Assembly: GCA_021732845.1 (NCBI GenBank)
Contig: JAKFUF010000085.1
Span: 1 to 32,628, forward strand
Direction of reading: 5' to 3'
Source: Planctomycetaceae bacterium
Lineage (GTDB): Bacteria; Planctomycetota; Planctomycetia; Planctomycetales; Planctomycetaceae
DNA: 32,628 nt
Positions within the stretch are counted from its first letter, which is position 1. Every line of letters starts with the position of its first letter. A program made the translations under genes and the position numbers. Below the pieces are notes generated by a model. It made no database searches. It saw only the letters and a list, made by a program, of their open reading frames with translations, and was not told the origin of the DNA. Shown here one piece after another: positions 24,796 to 32,193 of the stretch.

Positions 24796-26022
24796 TTATC
24801 GGTCCAGCTCTGCCGCGATCACATTCAGGCTGCCCAGCACGGCCACGATGTCGCTCACCAGATGCCCGCGGATCAGGTGCGGGAACATGGCGAAGTGGAT
24901 GTAGCTCGGCGGCCGGCAGCGGGCGCGATAGGCGATTTCGCTGCCATCACCCACGAGGTAGAAACCCAGTTCGCCATTGGGGGATTCAATGGCCGAGTAG
25001 CATTCCGCCAACGGTGTCTGGAAGCCACGGTTCGTCATCACAACTTCGAAGTGGGAGATCAACCCTTCAATCGTGTTGTAGACCTTGGACTTATCCGGCA
25101 GAATGGTCCGCTCGTCGGCGTCGACATTCACCGGGCCGGCCGGCAGGTTCTCCAACGCCTGGTGAATGATCTTCAGGCTCTCCGTGATTTCATCCATCCG
25201 CACCAGGTAGCGATGGAAGCAATCGCCCTCCTTCGAGCAGATGACGTTGAAATCGAAGTCCTGGTAGGACATGTAGGGCTGATCTTTGCGCAGGTCGCGG
25301 GTGACACCGCTGGCCCGCGCGATCGGTCCGGTGGCACTGCGACTGATCGCCTCGGCCTTTGTGAGGACACCGATGCCCTTGGTACGCTCGACAAAGATCC
25401 GGTTCCGATTGAGGAGCCGCAGCACGTCGGCAAACACGGCAGGAAAGGTTTTGAGCCACCCACGAAGCTCGCTGATAAACGCCGGCGTCAGGTCGTACAT
25501 CAAGCCGCCGGTGCGGGTGTAGCTGGTCGTGAACCGCGCTCCGCACAGCGTCTCAAACAGGTGCATCAGCTTTTCGCGCTCATTGAACGCGTACAGGAAC
25601 GCCGTGAACGCTCCGGTGTCCAGGGCACAGGCACCGTTGCACAGCAGGTGGTCGCTGATGCGGGCCAGTTCGACCAGGATCACGCGGATGTACTGGCAAC
25701 GCTTGGGAACTTCGATCCCCAGCAGCTTCTCGACCGCGTTGTGCCACGCGACGTTGTTGGCGAGCGGCGAAATGTAGTTCATCCGGTCCGTGACAGTCAC
25801 GTACTGGTTGAAATTCAGGTGCTCGCCAATCTTCTCGAAGCCACTGTGCAGGTAGCCGATATCCGGCGTGGCTTCCACGACGCGCTCGCCTTCGATCTGC
25901 AGCACAAGGCGCAGCGTGGTGTGCGTGGCCGGGTGTTGCGGACCAAAATTCAGCGTCCAGCGGTAATCCAACTCCTCAGAGGACGGTGTGTCCGGCCGGG
26001 ATGCCTCGAGTGCTGTCGCCAT
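24796..26022 (-). CDS. nuoD: NADH-quinone oxidoreductase subunit D (main operon copy)
   Basis: The 49-kDa-type subunit that forms most of the quinone headgroup pocket, 408 aa. By comparison with Thermus Nqo4, the quinone-binding His and Tyr are H34 (GPQHPATHTTLRL) and Y83 (TDRMNYIS), with the partner Asp at D135 (LDTGAF). Two departures from the usual consensus are T instead of G after H34, and N instead of D just before Y83. The rest is standard, ending LGSLNVIAAELDR. No nickel-binding CxxC pairs are present, so it is not a hydrogenase. Its ATG overlaps the nuoC stop as TAATG. A second, divergent NuoD lies at 30485-31723. Confidence 0.96.
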   Translation of the reverse strand: MATALEASRPDTPSSEELDYRWTLNFGPQHPATHTTLRLVLQIEGERVVEATPDIGYLHSGFEKIGEHLNFNQYVTVTDRMNYISPLANNVAWHNAVEKLLGIEVPKRCQYIRVILVELARISDHLLCNGACALDTGAFTAFLYAFNEREKLMHLFETLCGARFTTSYTRTGGLMYDLTPAFISELRGWLKTFPAVFADVLRLLNRNRIFVERTKGIGVLTKAEAISRSATGPIARASGVTRDLRKDQPYMSYQDFDFNVICSKEGDCFHRYLVRMDEITESLKIIHQALENLPAGPVNVDADERTILPDKSKVYNTIEGLISHFEVVMTNRGFQTPLAECYSAIESPNGELGFYLVGDGSEIAYRARCRPPSYIHFAMFPHLIRGHLVSDIVAVLGSLNVIAAELDR

Positions 26023-26540
26023 TAGCCTTCTTCACGGGTGAGACGGTGGAAGTTGTGCCGCTCGCCGCGACCGCGCAGCGGATAATCTTTTCGGAGTGGA
26101 TGATCGGCGAACTCGTCCGGAAGCAGGATCCGCCGCAGATCAGGATGTCCGCCGAACACGATCCCGAACATGTCGTAGACTTCGCGCTCCAGCCAGTTCG
26201 CCCCTTCCCACAGGGGAACCGCCGACTCGACTGTCAGATCGGGCTCATTCAGGTAGCACCGAACGATCAACCGCTCGCTCGTGGTGGTATTGGCCAAGCA
26301 ATAGACCAGGCCAAACCGGTCCTTCGCATTGCGGAAGTGCAGGTAATCGACGCAGGTCACATCGACGAGAAGATCGAAGCCACAATCCGTCTTGAGAAAC
26401 TTCAGATATTTGGCCAGTTGCGATTGCGGCACCACAATCCGCGACTCGCCCGGACTGGCGGATGGCAGGCGGTCACCCGCCTTCCAGTCCGCCTCGCCGA
26501 AGCGAGCTTTCAGTTTGTCCAGTGTCGCAGTGTCAGCCAC
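26022..26540 (-). CDS. nuoC: NADH-quinone oxidoreductase subunit C (main operon copy)
   Basis: The 30-kDa-type peripheral subunit, 172 aa, which packs against NuoD and NuoI in the quinone module. The family signature ANWLEREVYDMFGIVFGGHPDLRRILLPDEF ends in HPLRKDYPLRGRGER. It is separate from NuoD, unlike the fused NuoCD of E. coli. Start GTG 26540. It lies 84 bp after nuoB and overlaps nuoD by one base (TAATG), so C and D are probably translated in a coupled way. Confidence 0.96.
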   Translation of the reverse strand: MADTATLDKLKARFGEADWKAGDRLPSASPGESRIVVPQSQLAKYLKFLKTDCGFDLLVDVTCVDYLHFRNAKDRFGLVYCLANTTTSERLIVRCYLNEPDLTVESAVPLWEGANWLEREVYDMFGIVFGGHPDLRRILLPDEFADHPLRKDYPLRGRGERHNFHRLTREEG

Positions 26541-26624
26541 GTTTAACCCCGAGCCTGTTCAATCCCTTGCCTGCCATCAACCACTCAACGCGCTGACCAC
26601 ACGCCCACCGCTTTCGGCAAGAAC

Positions 26625-27188
26625 TCACACCCGCGGCATTGGGCGCGGCAGCTCGTGCCCAGGGAGAATCTCCAAGAGGGCCCGCTTCTCCTGCTGGCGG
26701 GCAGCGGTTTTGAATTCGCGCCCCATCAATGTGCCCTCAGCCTGAATTTTGGCCTGCAGGTCGATCACCGCCTGAATCAACTGTTCCGGTCGCGGCGGGC
26801 AACCCGGGACATACATGTCAACCGGAATGAACCGGTCAATCCCCTGAACAACACAGTAGGTGTCAAACACGCCGCCCGTCGAGGCACAAGCCCCCATTGA
26901 GATGCACCACTTCGGCTCGGGCATTTGCTGCCAGATCCGCTGCAGCACCGGCAGCATCTTCATCACCACCCGGCCAGCCACAATCATCAGGTCGCACTGC
27001 CGTGGCGAGAAGCGAAACACTTCCGCGCCAAAGCGGGCGATGTCATGCTTGCTGGCACCGGTCGCCATCAACTCGATGCCACAACAGGCAGTGGCGAACG
27101 GCATCGGCCACAGGCTGTTTTTGCGGCACCAGCTCGCCATCTGATCGAGCTTGGTCACCACCACGTTGTCGGGAACTTCTACGCCCAT
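26625..27188 (-). CDS. nuoB: NADH-quinone oxidoreductase subunit B
   Basis: Subunit holding the terminal cluster N2 that reduces quinone, 187 aa. The four ligands are the tandem C35-C36 ([10 protein letters not shown]), C101 (GACASTGG) and C130 (VPGCPPRPE), with the same spacing as in Thermus. I chose the ATG at 27188, which has AAAGGGG upstream and gives a family-like start; ATGs at 27209 and 27260 lie inside nuoA. It is the only nuoB in the window, so any complex built with the second C, D and I subunits must use this protein or one encoded elsewhere. Confidence 0.95.
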   Translation of the reverse strand: MGVEVPDNVVVTKLDQMASWCRKNSLWPMPFATACCGIELMATGASKHDIARFGAEVFRFSPRQCDLMIVAGRVVMKMLPVLQRIWQQMPEPKWCISMGACASTGGVFDTYCVVQGIDRFIPVDMYVPGCPPRPEQLIQAVIDLQAKIQAEGTLMGREFKTAARQQEKRALLEILPGHELPRPMPRV

Positions 27189-27556
27189 TTGAACAGCCCC
27201 TTTCGCCATGTGTAGGCGAAGCCGACGGTCAGCACGGCGATGAACCCCATCACGGCCCAAAACACTGCATGGCCTTCGCCGAACCCGCCCGCGCCTTGCG
27301 CATCGTGCGCAGCCACGGCCCAGGGATAGAGAACGAGCAGCTCCACGTCAAACACCAGGAATTCGATGGCGATGAGGTAGAAAGAGATATTGAAACGATG
27401 CCGCGCGGAATGGATCGGATCCATCCCCGACTCATACGGCATCAGCTTCACTGCAGTCCGCTTTTTCGGGCCGACGAGCTGAGCGGTAATGAGAATGGCC
27501 AGCGACATGCCTGTCGCGATGGCCGCGAACAAAAAGATGGGCAGGGCGGTATTCAT
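27179..27556 (-). CDS. nuoA: NADH-quinone oxidoreductase subunit A (main operon copy)
   Basis: First gene of the main operon, 125 aa, three transmembrane helices at the junction of the membrane arm and the quinone module. The loop near the quinone entrance reads [20 protein letters not shown]. This ESG...SAR type resembles E. coli NuoA (FESGIDSVGSAR) and lacks the cysteine of the common ECG form. [12 protein letters not shown] follows. The stop overlaps the start of nuoB. A second nuoA (29104-29691) has the ECG form. The start is ATG 27556, facing a 294-bp divergent regulatory region. Confidence 0.94.
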   Translation of the reverse strand: MNTALPIFLFAAIATGMSLAILITAQLVGPKKRTAVKLMPYESGMDPIHSARHRFNISFYLIAIEFLVFDVELLVLYPWAVAAHDAQGAGGFGEGHAVFWAVMGFIAVLTVGFAYTWRKGLFKWA

Positions 27557-27850
27557 AGCGTCCGCATGTTGGCAACTTTGGTTTTATTCCGCCAGTCCGC
27601 TTCCAAAATTCCTGCGCCACCTCCCGGAATTTCCCACCAGTGAGATTCAGGATGACACTTTGATTCCACTTTAGAGAGATCTTGCGCGGGCTGAGATCGA
27701 AGGCGCGGCAGTCCCTTGCGGGGCGATAAGCCAACTCTATAATCGGGCGGATGACTGTCCGGCGAGATCGGCTTCGCGCTGGTTTTTCCGTTCGCGGCGG
27801 ACAGTCTGAGTTTGGCAGGCGCATGCCCCAATCGTTCTGGAAGGGCAGTT
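27557..27850. promoter_or_regulatory. Divergent regulatory region between nuoA and nuoI2
   Basis: All 294 bp between the two oppositely directed nuo clusters. No ORF here looks coding. It should contain promoters for both the 14-gene operon and the I-A-C-D cassette, so one regulator could balance them. The only clear promoter element is the rightward pair at 27716-27743; no equally good leftward promoter was seen, and no obvious operator palindrome. Confidence 0.5.
27716..27743 (+). promoter_or_regulatory. Candidate sigma70-type promoter for nuoI2
   Basis: A perfect -10 box TATAAT (27738-27743) lies 16 bp after TTGCGG (27716-27721), which matches three bases of the -35 consensus TTGACA. Transcription would start near 27750, leaving about 100 nt before the nuoI2 ATG. 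The -10 match is strong but the -35 is weak. Confidence 0.4.
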
Positions 27851-28402
27851 ATGCTGGAGTGGTTCCGCAATATTTACGTCGCCGTTTCGACGGTGGCTCA
27901 GGGGATGTGGATCACCATCAAGTTGATGGTTGACACCTATCGGCGGCGGACGTTCACCGAGGTCTTCGAATACCCCGAAGTTCCCGTGCCAGTCAAAGCC
28001 CGCTACCGTGGCTTCCACCGGTATGACCTGACCACCTGCATCGGCTGCGACAAGTGCGCCGTCGCCTGTCCGGTGGACTGCATCTATATCGACAAAACCA
28101 AGGCTACGGTCGGCAAGGGGTTTCGGATTGATGGCTTCACCATCGATTACACAAAATGCATGTTTTGTGCGTTGTGTGTCGAGCCCTGTCCGGTCGATTG
28201 CATTTTTATGGGCTCGAACCACGACCTGAGCTGCTACAGCCGAGACGGATGCATTGTTGATTACGCGAAGGTTCCGCTGGAAGTGGCCTGGGGGCAGACG
28301 ACCTTGAACCCAACTGCCGTGGCGGAAAGCAAAGTGCTGTACGAACCGGTGTGGATCAAGGGTGAGCCCAGTCCGTTTGGTGAGCCTTCAGAGACGGTTT
28401 GA
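27851..28402 (+). CDS. nuoI: Second NADH-quinone oxidoreductase subunit I (NuoI2)
   Basis: NuoI-type ferredoxin subunit, 183 aa, first gene of the divergent cassette. Both [4Fe-4S] motifs are intact: C63-x2-C66-x2-C69-x3-C73-P and C103-x2-C106-x2-C109-x3-C113-P, each followed by VDCI. The N-terminus ([29 protein letters not shown]) is the membrane-associated helix and strand typical of the family, so it is a complex I subunit and not a free ferredoxin. The sequence after the second motif ([18 protein letters not shown]) differs from the main operon copy. The ATG at 27851 follows GGAAGGG; an upstream start at 27812 is less likely. The nearest downstream gene is DUF2203 after 181 bp containing a hairpin. 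Confidence 0.92.
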   Translation: MLEWFRNIYVAVSTVAQGMWITIKLMVDTYRRRTFTEVFEYPEVPVPVKARYRGFHRYDLTTCIGCDKCAVACPVDCIYIDKTKATVGKGFRIDGFTIDYTKCMFCALCVEPCPVDCIFMGSNHDLSCYSRDGCIVDYAKVPLEVAWGQTTLNPTAVAESKVLYEPVWIKGEPSPFGEPSETV

Positions 28403-28444
28403 GGTGGGCTTTTCTTGGAGACGACGGAAAGGCCATCGAAAAAT

Positions 28445-28489
28445 CCTGAAGATGGTTGCCCGCGATTGGTGAATCGGGCATGCTTCAGG
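28445..28489 (+). other. Two-tier hairpin between nuoI2 and the DUF2203 gene
   Basis: Inner stem TGCCCG (28457-28462) pairs with CGGGCA (28475-28480) around a 12-nt loop. Outer stem CCTGAA (28445-28450) pairs with TTCAGG (28484-28489). No T-run follows, so it is not a classic intrinsic terminator; it could be an mRNA-processing or stability element within the cassette transcript. Confidence 0.4.
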
Positions 28490-28583
28490 TAGGCGATTCT
28501 TCACAGGCGAATCATTCGCGGTGGCAGGGGATATTCACCAACTTCCGGATGCGCCATTCGGAAGGCAGGCGACAGGCAGTGTC

Positions 28584-29033
28584 ATGGCCGGGACGCGGAA
28601 GTACTACACGATCGAGGAAGCCAACCAGACGCTGCCGTTCGTCAAGGCTGTCGTGGCCGACATCGTCCGGCAGTATCGCGAGGTCAGTGATCGTCGCGAC
28701 CGCCTGGAGGCGATTCGCAAGCGTGACAAGAAGGGGCGAGATTCGGTGTATTCCGAAGAAGTCGCCCATATTGAACAGGAGTTCGAAAAGGACGTGCGCG
28801 TCCTGCAGGGGTTCTTGGATGAGTTGAACGCCTTGGGCGTGGAATTCAAGGACTTCGAGAAGGGCCTGCTGGATTTCTGGAGCAAGATGGATGGCCGGGA
28901 TGTGTTTCTCTGCTGGCATCTGGGAGAAGACGAAGTTTCGCACTGGCACGAAGTCGACGCTGGATTCGCCGGGCGGCAATCGCTGCTCGCGGGTTCGGCG
29001 ACGGGAACCGACGAAGAAGTGAACGGCGCTTGA
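28584..29033 (+). CDS. DUF2203 family protein
   Basis: A 149-aa soluble protein of unknown function. It starts KYYTIEEANQTLPFVKAVV, continues with a charged, probably coiled-coil helix pair (REVSDRRDRLEAIRKRDKK ... EVAHIEQEFEKDVRVLQGFLDELN), and ends with the DUF2203 signature GVEFKDFEKGLLDFWSKMDGRDVFLCWHLGEDEVSHWHEVDAGFAGRQ-like block. I use the ATG at 28584; a GTG at 28521 in the same frame adds 21 residues without family character. It sits between nuoI2 and nuoA2 on the same strand (181 bp and 70 bp gaps). Nothing in the protein shows a link with complex I, so the position may be chance or may hint at an assembly role. Confidence 0.85.
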   Translation: MAGTRKYYTIEEANQTLPFVKAVVADIVRQYREVSDRRDRLEAIRKRDKKGRDSVYSEEVAHIEQEFEKDVRVLQGFLDELNALGVEFKDFEKGLLDFWSKMDGRDVFLCWHLGEDEVSHWHEVDAGFAGRQSLLAGSATGTDEEVNGA

Positions 29034-29103
29034 CAGCCGTGCATGATTTCGGGGCACGCCAGCGAACTAAACTTACCAGCGGTCGGGAAAGGTGTTCTGA
29101 AGC

Positions 29104-29691
29104 ATGGTTGATCTGGTTGGTCACTTCCTGATTTTCACGATCATCGGAATCGGGTTCCTGCTGGGGCCGTTGATTCTGGGGCTGTTCCTGCGGCCCGGCA
29201 ATCCCACCAAGGAAAAGCTCTCAGCCTACGAATGCGGCGAGCCGACCATCGGCTCCAGCTACATTCAGTTCGATCTGCGGTTTTACGTGGTCGCGCTGCT
29301 GTTCATCATCTTCGATGTCGAAGTCGCCTTCTTCTTCCCGTGGGCGACCATCTACGGCGGAGCCACACAGCTCGCAGTCGCGGATGGCCCCCAGGGGCTG
29401 ACCGCCGACCAGCGCCATATGCTGAGTGCCCGCCTGCTCGGCCAAGCTCAGGAGACTGTCGCTGAAGCCCAGATCGTAACCGTCGAGACCGCTCAAAAAC
29501 TGATGGAAATGGGGTTGATCGATCTGCTGGTGTTCTTCGGGGTGCTGCTGGTGGGCTTCGCCTACGTTTGGAAGCGTGGCGACCTCGATTGGGTTCGCGC
29601 CATGTCTGACACCAAGGTCAAGCGGAGCGCCCTCCAGGGAGCCACGCTCAATCCGGATCACGCGGGCGAACTGGTGGCTTCAGCACACTAG
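29104..29691 (+). CDS. nuoA: Second NADH-quinone oxidoreductase subunit A (NuoA2), with insert
   Basis: NuoA-type membrane subunit of 195 aa, much longer than the usual 115-145. The quinone-side loop is the common ECG form, YECGEPTIGSSYIQFDLRFYVVALLFIIFDVE, in contrast to ESG in the main operon copy. Between helices 2 and 3, residues about 85-135 form an extra Gln/Ala/Glu-rich helical insert (TADQRHMLSARLLGQAQETV and on). The third helix (LIDLLVFFGVLLVGFAYVW) and a variable tail follow. Weak AAAGG upstream of ATG 29104. It is 70 bp after the DUF2203 gene and 128 bp before nuoC2. Different loop type and insert point to a separate lineage, not a recent duplication. Confidence 0.92.
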   Translation: MVDLVGHFLIFTIIGIGFLLGPLILGLFLRPGNPTKEKLSAYECGEPTIGSSYIQFDLRFYVVALLFIIFDVEVAFFFPWATIYGGATQLAVADGPQGLTADQRHMLSARLLGQAQETVAEAQIVTVETAQKLMEMGLIDLLVFFGVLLVGFAYVWKRGDLDWVRAMSDTKVKRSALQGATLNPDHAGELVASAH

Positions 29692-29819
29692 GCGATTATG
29701 CCGTCTTGCCTGCGGCGGCCCTTGGTGATCCAGCGGGCTGTCGGCTTCGACTCAAGCGAATTCAACCGTGGTGTGAAACAGGACAATTGTTGTCCAGATC
29801 GCCCGCTCAGGACTTTCAG

Positions 29820-30350
29820 ATGACCCCTGCCGAAATTCATTCTCAGCTTGCCGCTCAATTTGGCGCTGCGGTCATTGAAGCCAAACTGGACGCCCTCGAT
29901 CCTTCGATCGAGATTGCCGCCGACTCCATTTTGGAAGTTGCCCGGTATCTCAAATCGGACCCGAACCTGCGGCTGGACGCCTTGAACGACCTCAGTGCGG
30001 TCGATTACTGCGAGCCGGATGCCGCGAAGCAGAAAAAGTTCGGGCATGAACCACACTTGGAGGTGGTTTACCACCTTTACAGCTATACGCACAAGCACTG
30101 GATCGTGATCAAGGTCAAGCTGCCACGCTGGAAAAACGACCAGACCGGTGAGATTCCCGACCTGGCCAGTGTCAGCAGCGTCTGGGCCATCGCCGACTGG
30201 CACGAACGGGAAGCCTACGACATGATGGGCATCCGCTTCACAAATCACCCGAACCTGCGCCGCATCCTGACCTCCGAGGACTGGGTCGGCTACCCGCTCC
30301 GCAAAGATTACGAGTTCCCGGCCGAATACCACGGAATCCGCAACCATTAG
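29820..30350 (+). CDS. nuoC: Second NADH-quinone oxidoreductase subunit C (NuoC2)
   Basis: NuoC-type subunit, 176 aa. Its signature is ADWHEREAYDMMGIRFTNHPNLRRILTSEDWVGYPLRKDYEFP, aligning with the main operon NuoC block but with many substitutions (WHEREAYDMMG against WLEREVYDMFG). The preceding beta-strand region (NLRLDALNDLSAVDYCEPD ... LEVVYHLYSYTHKHWIVIKVKLP) is typical. The ATG at 29820 gives a clean family start; the frame is open upstream to 29706 without family character. It lies 128 bp after nuoA2 and 134 bp before nuoD2. Confidence 0.93.
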   Translation: MTPAEIHSQLAAQFGAAVIEAKLDALDPSIEIAADSILEVARYLKSDPNLRLDALNDLSAVDYCEPDAAKQKKFGHEPHLEVVYHLYSYTHKHWIVIKVKLPRWKNDQTGEIPDLASVSSVWAIADWHEREAYDMMGIRFTNHPNLRRILTSEDWVGYPLRKDYEFPAEYHGIRNH

Positions 30351-30361
30351 GCCGCGACAGC

Positions 30362-30443
30362 AGAATTTCAGAGTTCAAATCCTCGCGAACGGTTGGTCTT
30401 CAGCAATCAGCCACTGTGAAATTTGAGATCTGAGATTTGAAAT
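30362..30443. repeat. AT-rich intergenic repeat, copy E, with degenerate partner
   Basis: Copy E, 30413-30443, starts ACTGTGAAATTTGAGATCTG and is close to copies B and D. A shorter, decayed copy in the opposite orientation (AGAATTTCAGAGTTCAAATC) lies at 30362-30381, so the pair arrangement seen at 1815-2170 and 13410-13551 is repeated here with a 31-bp spacer. It sits between nuoC2 and nuoD2. Confidence 0.7.
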
Positions 30444-30484
30444 CCCTTCGCTGACAAATCTCCATTTAAATTCGGACGACGTTC

Positions 30485-31723
30485 ATGAGCACGCAACTCG
30501 AAGATCCGCGGATTGTCGAATTCGACGTCCGCACCGACGAGATGCTGGTCAATATGGGACCGCAGCACCCCAGCACGCACGGCGTGCTCCGGCTCTTGCT
30601 GCGGACCGACGGCGAAGTCGTCCATGAAGTCACTCCGCACATCGGTTACCTGCACCGCTGTGCCGAGAAGATTGGTGAGAATCTCTCGACGCCGCAGTGG
30701 ATTCCGTACACCGACCGGATGGACTATCTGGCCGCGATGAACATGAATCTCGGCCTGGCGCTCACCGTCGAAAAGCTTGTCGGAATGGAAGTGCCCGACA
30801 AGGCGATGTGCCTGCGGGTCATCATTTGCGAACTCGGCCGTATCGCCAGCCACCTGGTGGGGATGGGGGCCTACGGTCTGGATCTGGGCAGCTTCAGCCC
30901 ATTCCTGTACGCCTTCCGCGAGCGCGAGATCATTCTCGACCTATTCGAAGAAGTCTGCGGCGCGCGGCTCACCTACAGCTACATCACTATCGGTGGCTCA
31001 ACCCACGATCTGCCCACCCAGATCACCATTCCGCCCGGTCTGGCTCAACTCGTCGGCAAGAGCCCGCGGACCACGCTGTCGTGGATCGACGCCTGTACGA
31101 TGTTCCTCGACTGGCTTGAGAAGCGGATTCCTGAATACCACTCACTACTGACTCAGAACGCGATCTTCATCAAGCGCACGGCGGGCCTCGGCGTTCTGTC
31201 CCGCGAGATGGCGATCGACTACGGCTGCACCGGCCCCGTCCTCCGTGGCTCGGGCGTCGACCACGACCTGCGCCGCGATGGGGACAAGATCTATACCCGG
31301 ATGTACAAGGGGTATGACTTCGAAATCCCCGTGGCTCCCTTCAAAGGGGCACCGCCGGAAGTCGTCGGCGGCGACAACTGGTGTCGGTTCTACGTCCGCA
31401 TGATGGAAGTCTCGCAGGCGATCCGGCTCGTCCGCCAGGCACTCGCCAAGTACCCGACCTCCACCGGTGCCTACCGGGTGCCGTTCAAGATGCAGACCAA
31501 GCTGCCACGCGCTGAAGTCTATCTCGAAACCGAAGCCCCGCGCGGCCAGATGGGCTTTTATCTGGTTGGCAACGACAGTGCCGAACCGCTCCGCGCCCGC
31601 GCCAAAAGCTCCTGCTTCTGCAACCTCTCCGTCACCGGCCCCCTCTCCGCCGGCTGCCTCATCGCCGACATCCCGGCCATCGTGGGGTCGCTGGATATCG
31701 TGATGGGGGAGATTGATCGGTAG
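30485..31723 (+). CDS. nuoD: Second NADH-quinone oxidoreductase subunit D (NuoD2)
   Basis: NuoD-type quinone-site subunit, 412 aa. It keeps the consensus residues throughout: H32 in GPQHPSTHGVLRL, Y81 in YTDRMDYLA and D133 in LDLGSF, matching Thermus His38, Tyr87 and Asp139. FLYAFREREIILDLFEEVCGARLTYSYITIGG, TGPVLRGSGVDHDLRRD and the terminus VGSLDIVMGEIDR are standard. It lacks the nickel-ligand CxxC pairs of group 4 hydrogenases. It is closer to the general complex I consensus than the NuoD of the main operon. No Shine-Dalgarno site precedes ATG 30485. It is the last intact gene of the cassette; decayed genes follow within 100 bp. Confidence 0.95.
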   Translation: MSTQLEDPRIVEFDVRTDEMLVNMGPQHPSTHGVLRLLLRTDGEVVHEVTPHIGYLHRCAEKIGENLSTPQWIPYTDRMDYLAAMNMNLGLALTVEKLVGMEVPDKAMCLRVIICELGRIASHLVGMGAYGLDLGSFSPFLYAFREREIILDLFEEVCGARLTYSYITIGGSTHDLPTQITIPPGLAQLVGKSPRTTLSWIDACTMFLDWLEKRIPEYHSLLTQNAIFIKRTAGLGVLSREMAIDYGCTGPVLRGSGVDHDLRRDGDKIYTRMYKGYDFEIPVAPFKGAPPEVVGGDNWCRFYVRMMEVSQAIRLVRQALAKYPTSTGAYRVPFKMQTKLPRAEVYLETEAPRGQMGFYLVGNDSAEPLRARAKSSCFCNLSVTGPLSAGCLIADIPAIVGSLDIVMGEIDR

Positions 31724-31816
31724 TTCGCAAGGATGTTGGTCATTTTTGGCGTCGGAATGGGAGAACCAGATGCCGAAAGGTGCAATCGATCCTTCGTTCA
31801 ACTGGATTATTCTGAG

Positions 31817-32149
31817 ATGACCGTCGGATTCTCGACCGGCAGCATTGCCCACGACGACGTGCGCCGTGGCATGCAGGAGGCTGAAGCGATCCTAAGGCGT
31901 TTTCAAAGCCGGCTTCGTCAAGTCCACATAAGCTACGTCAACTCACAGAGCCAGCACGAACGTCTGAATTTTGAAAGTATTCGGGCTTTTCGACAGGTTG
32001 CTCATTTGTTCGGAAAATCGATCCCGATCATTCTTGAAACTCCAGGGAGCCGTAGTGAGGTGGATGAGGAGATTTCGGCTGCTGAATTCGTTATGTCAGG
32101 CACCAATGCCAGTGGAACCCAGCGAATGCCAGTAGCGAGTCGCCGATAG
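31817..32149 (+). pseudogene. Remnant of a TIM-barrel sugar-isomerase-like protein
   Basis: The reading frame opens with TVGFSTGSIAHDDVRRGM, which resembles the first strand of planctomycete xylose-isomerase/endonuclease-IV-like TIM-barrel proteins. It then passes directly to a stretch like their C-terminal part: LRRFQSRLRQVHISYVNSQSQHERLNF, SIRAFRQVAHLFGKSIPIILETPGSRSEVDEEI. A full protein would have roughly 250-300 residues; here only about 110 join the first and last barrel strands, so the middle seems deleted. The frame extends upstream to 31733, ten bases after nuoD2. It could be a short functional gene, but the missing barrel core makes a pseudogene more likely. Family assignment is from memory of motifs. 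Confidence 0.5.
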
Positions 32150-32193
32150 TCCGTCATCATTCGGGTGGACCCGGACGGTATCGAGATCGTCAG

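Noticed and set aside
30485-31723. NuoD2 as the large subunit of a group 4 hydrogenase
   Set aside because: Both nickel-binding CxxC pairs are missing, while the quinone-site His, Tyr and Asp of NuoD are present.
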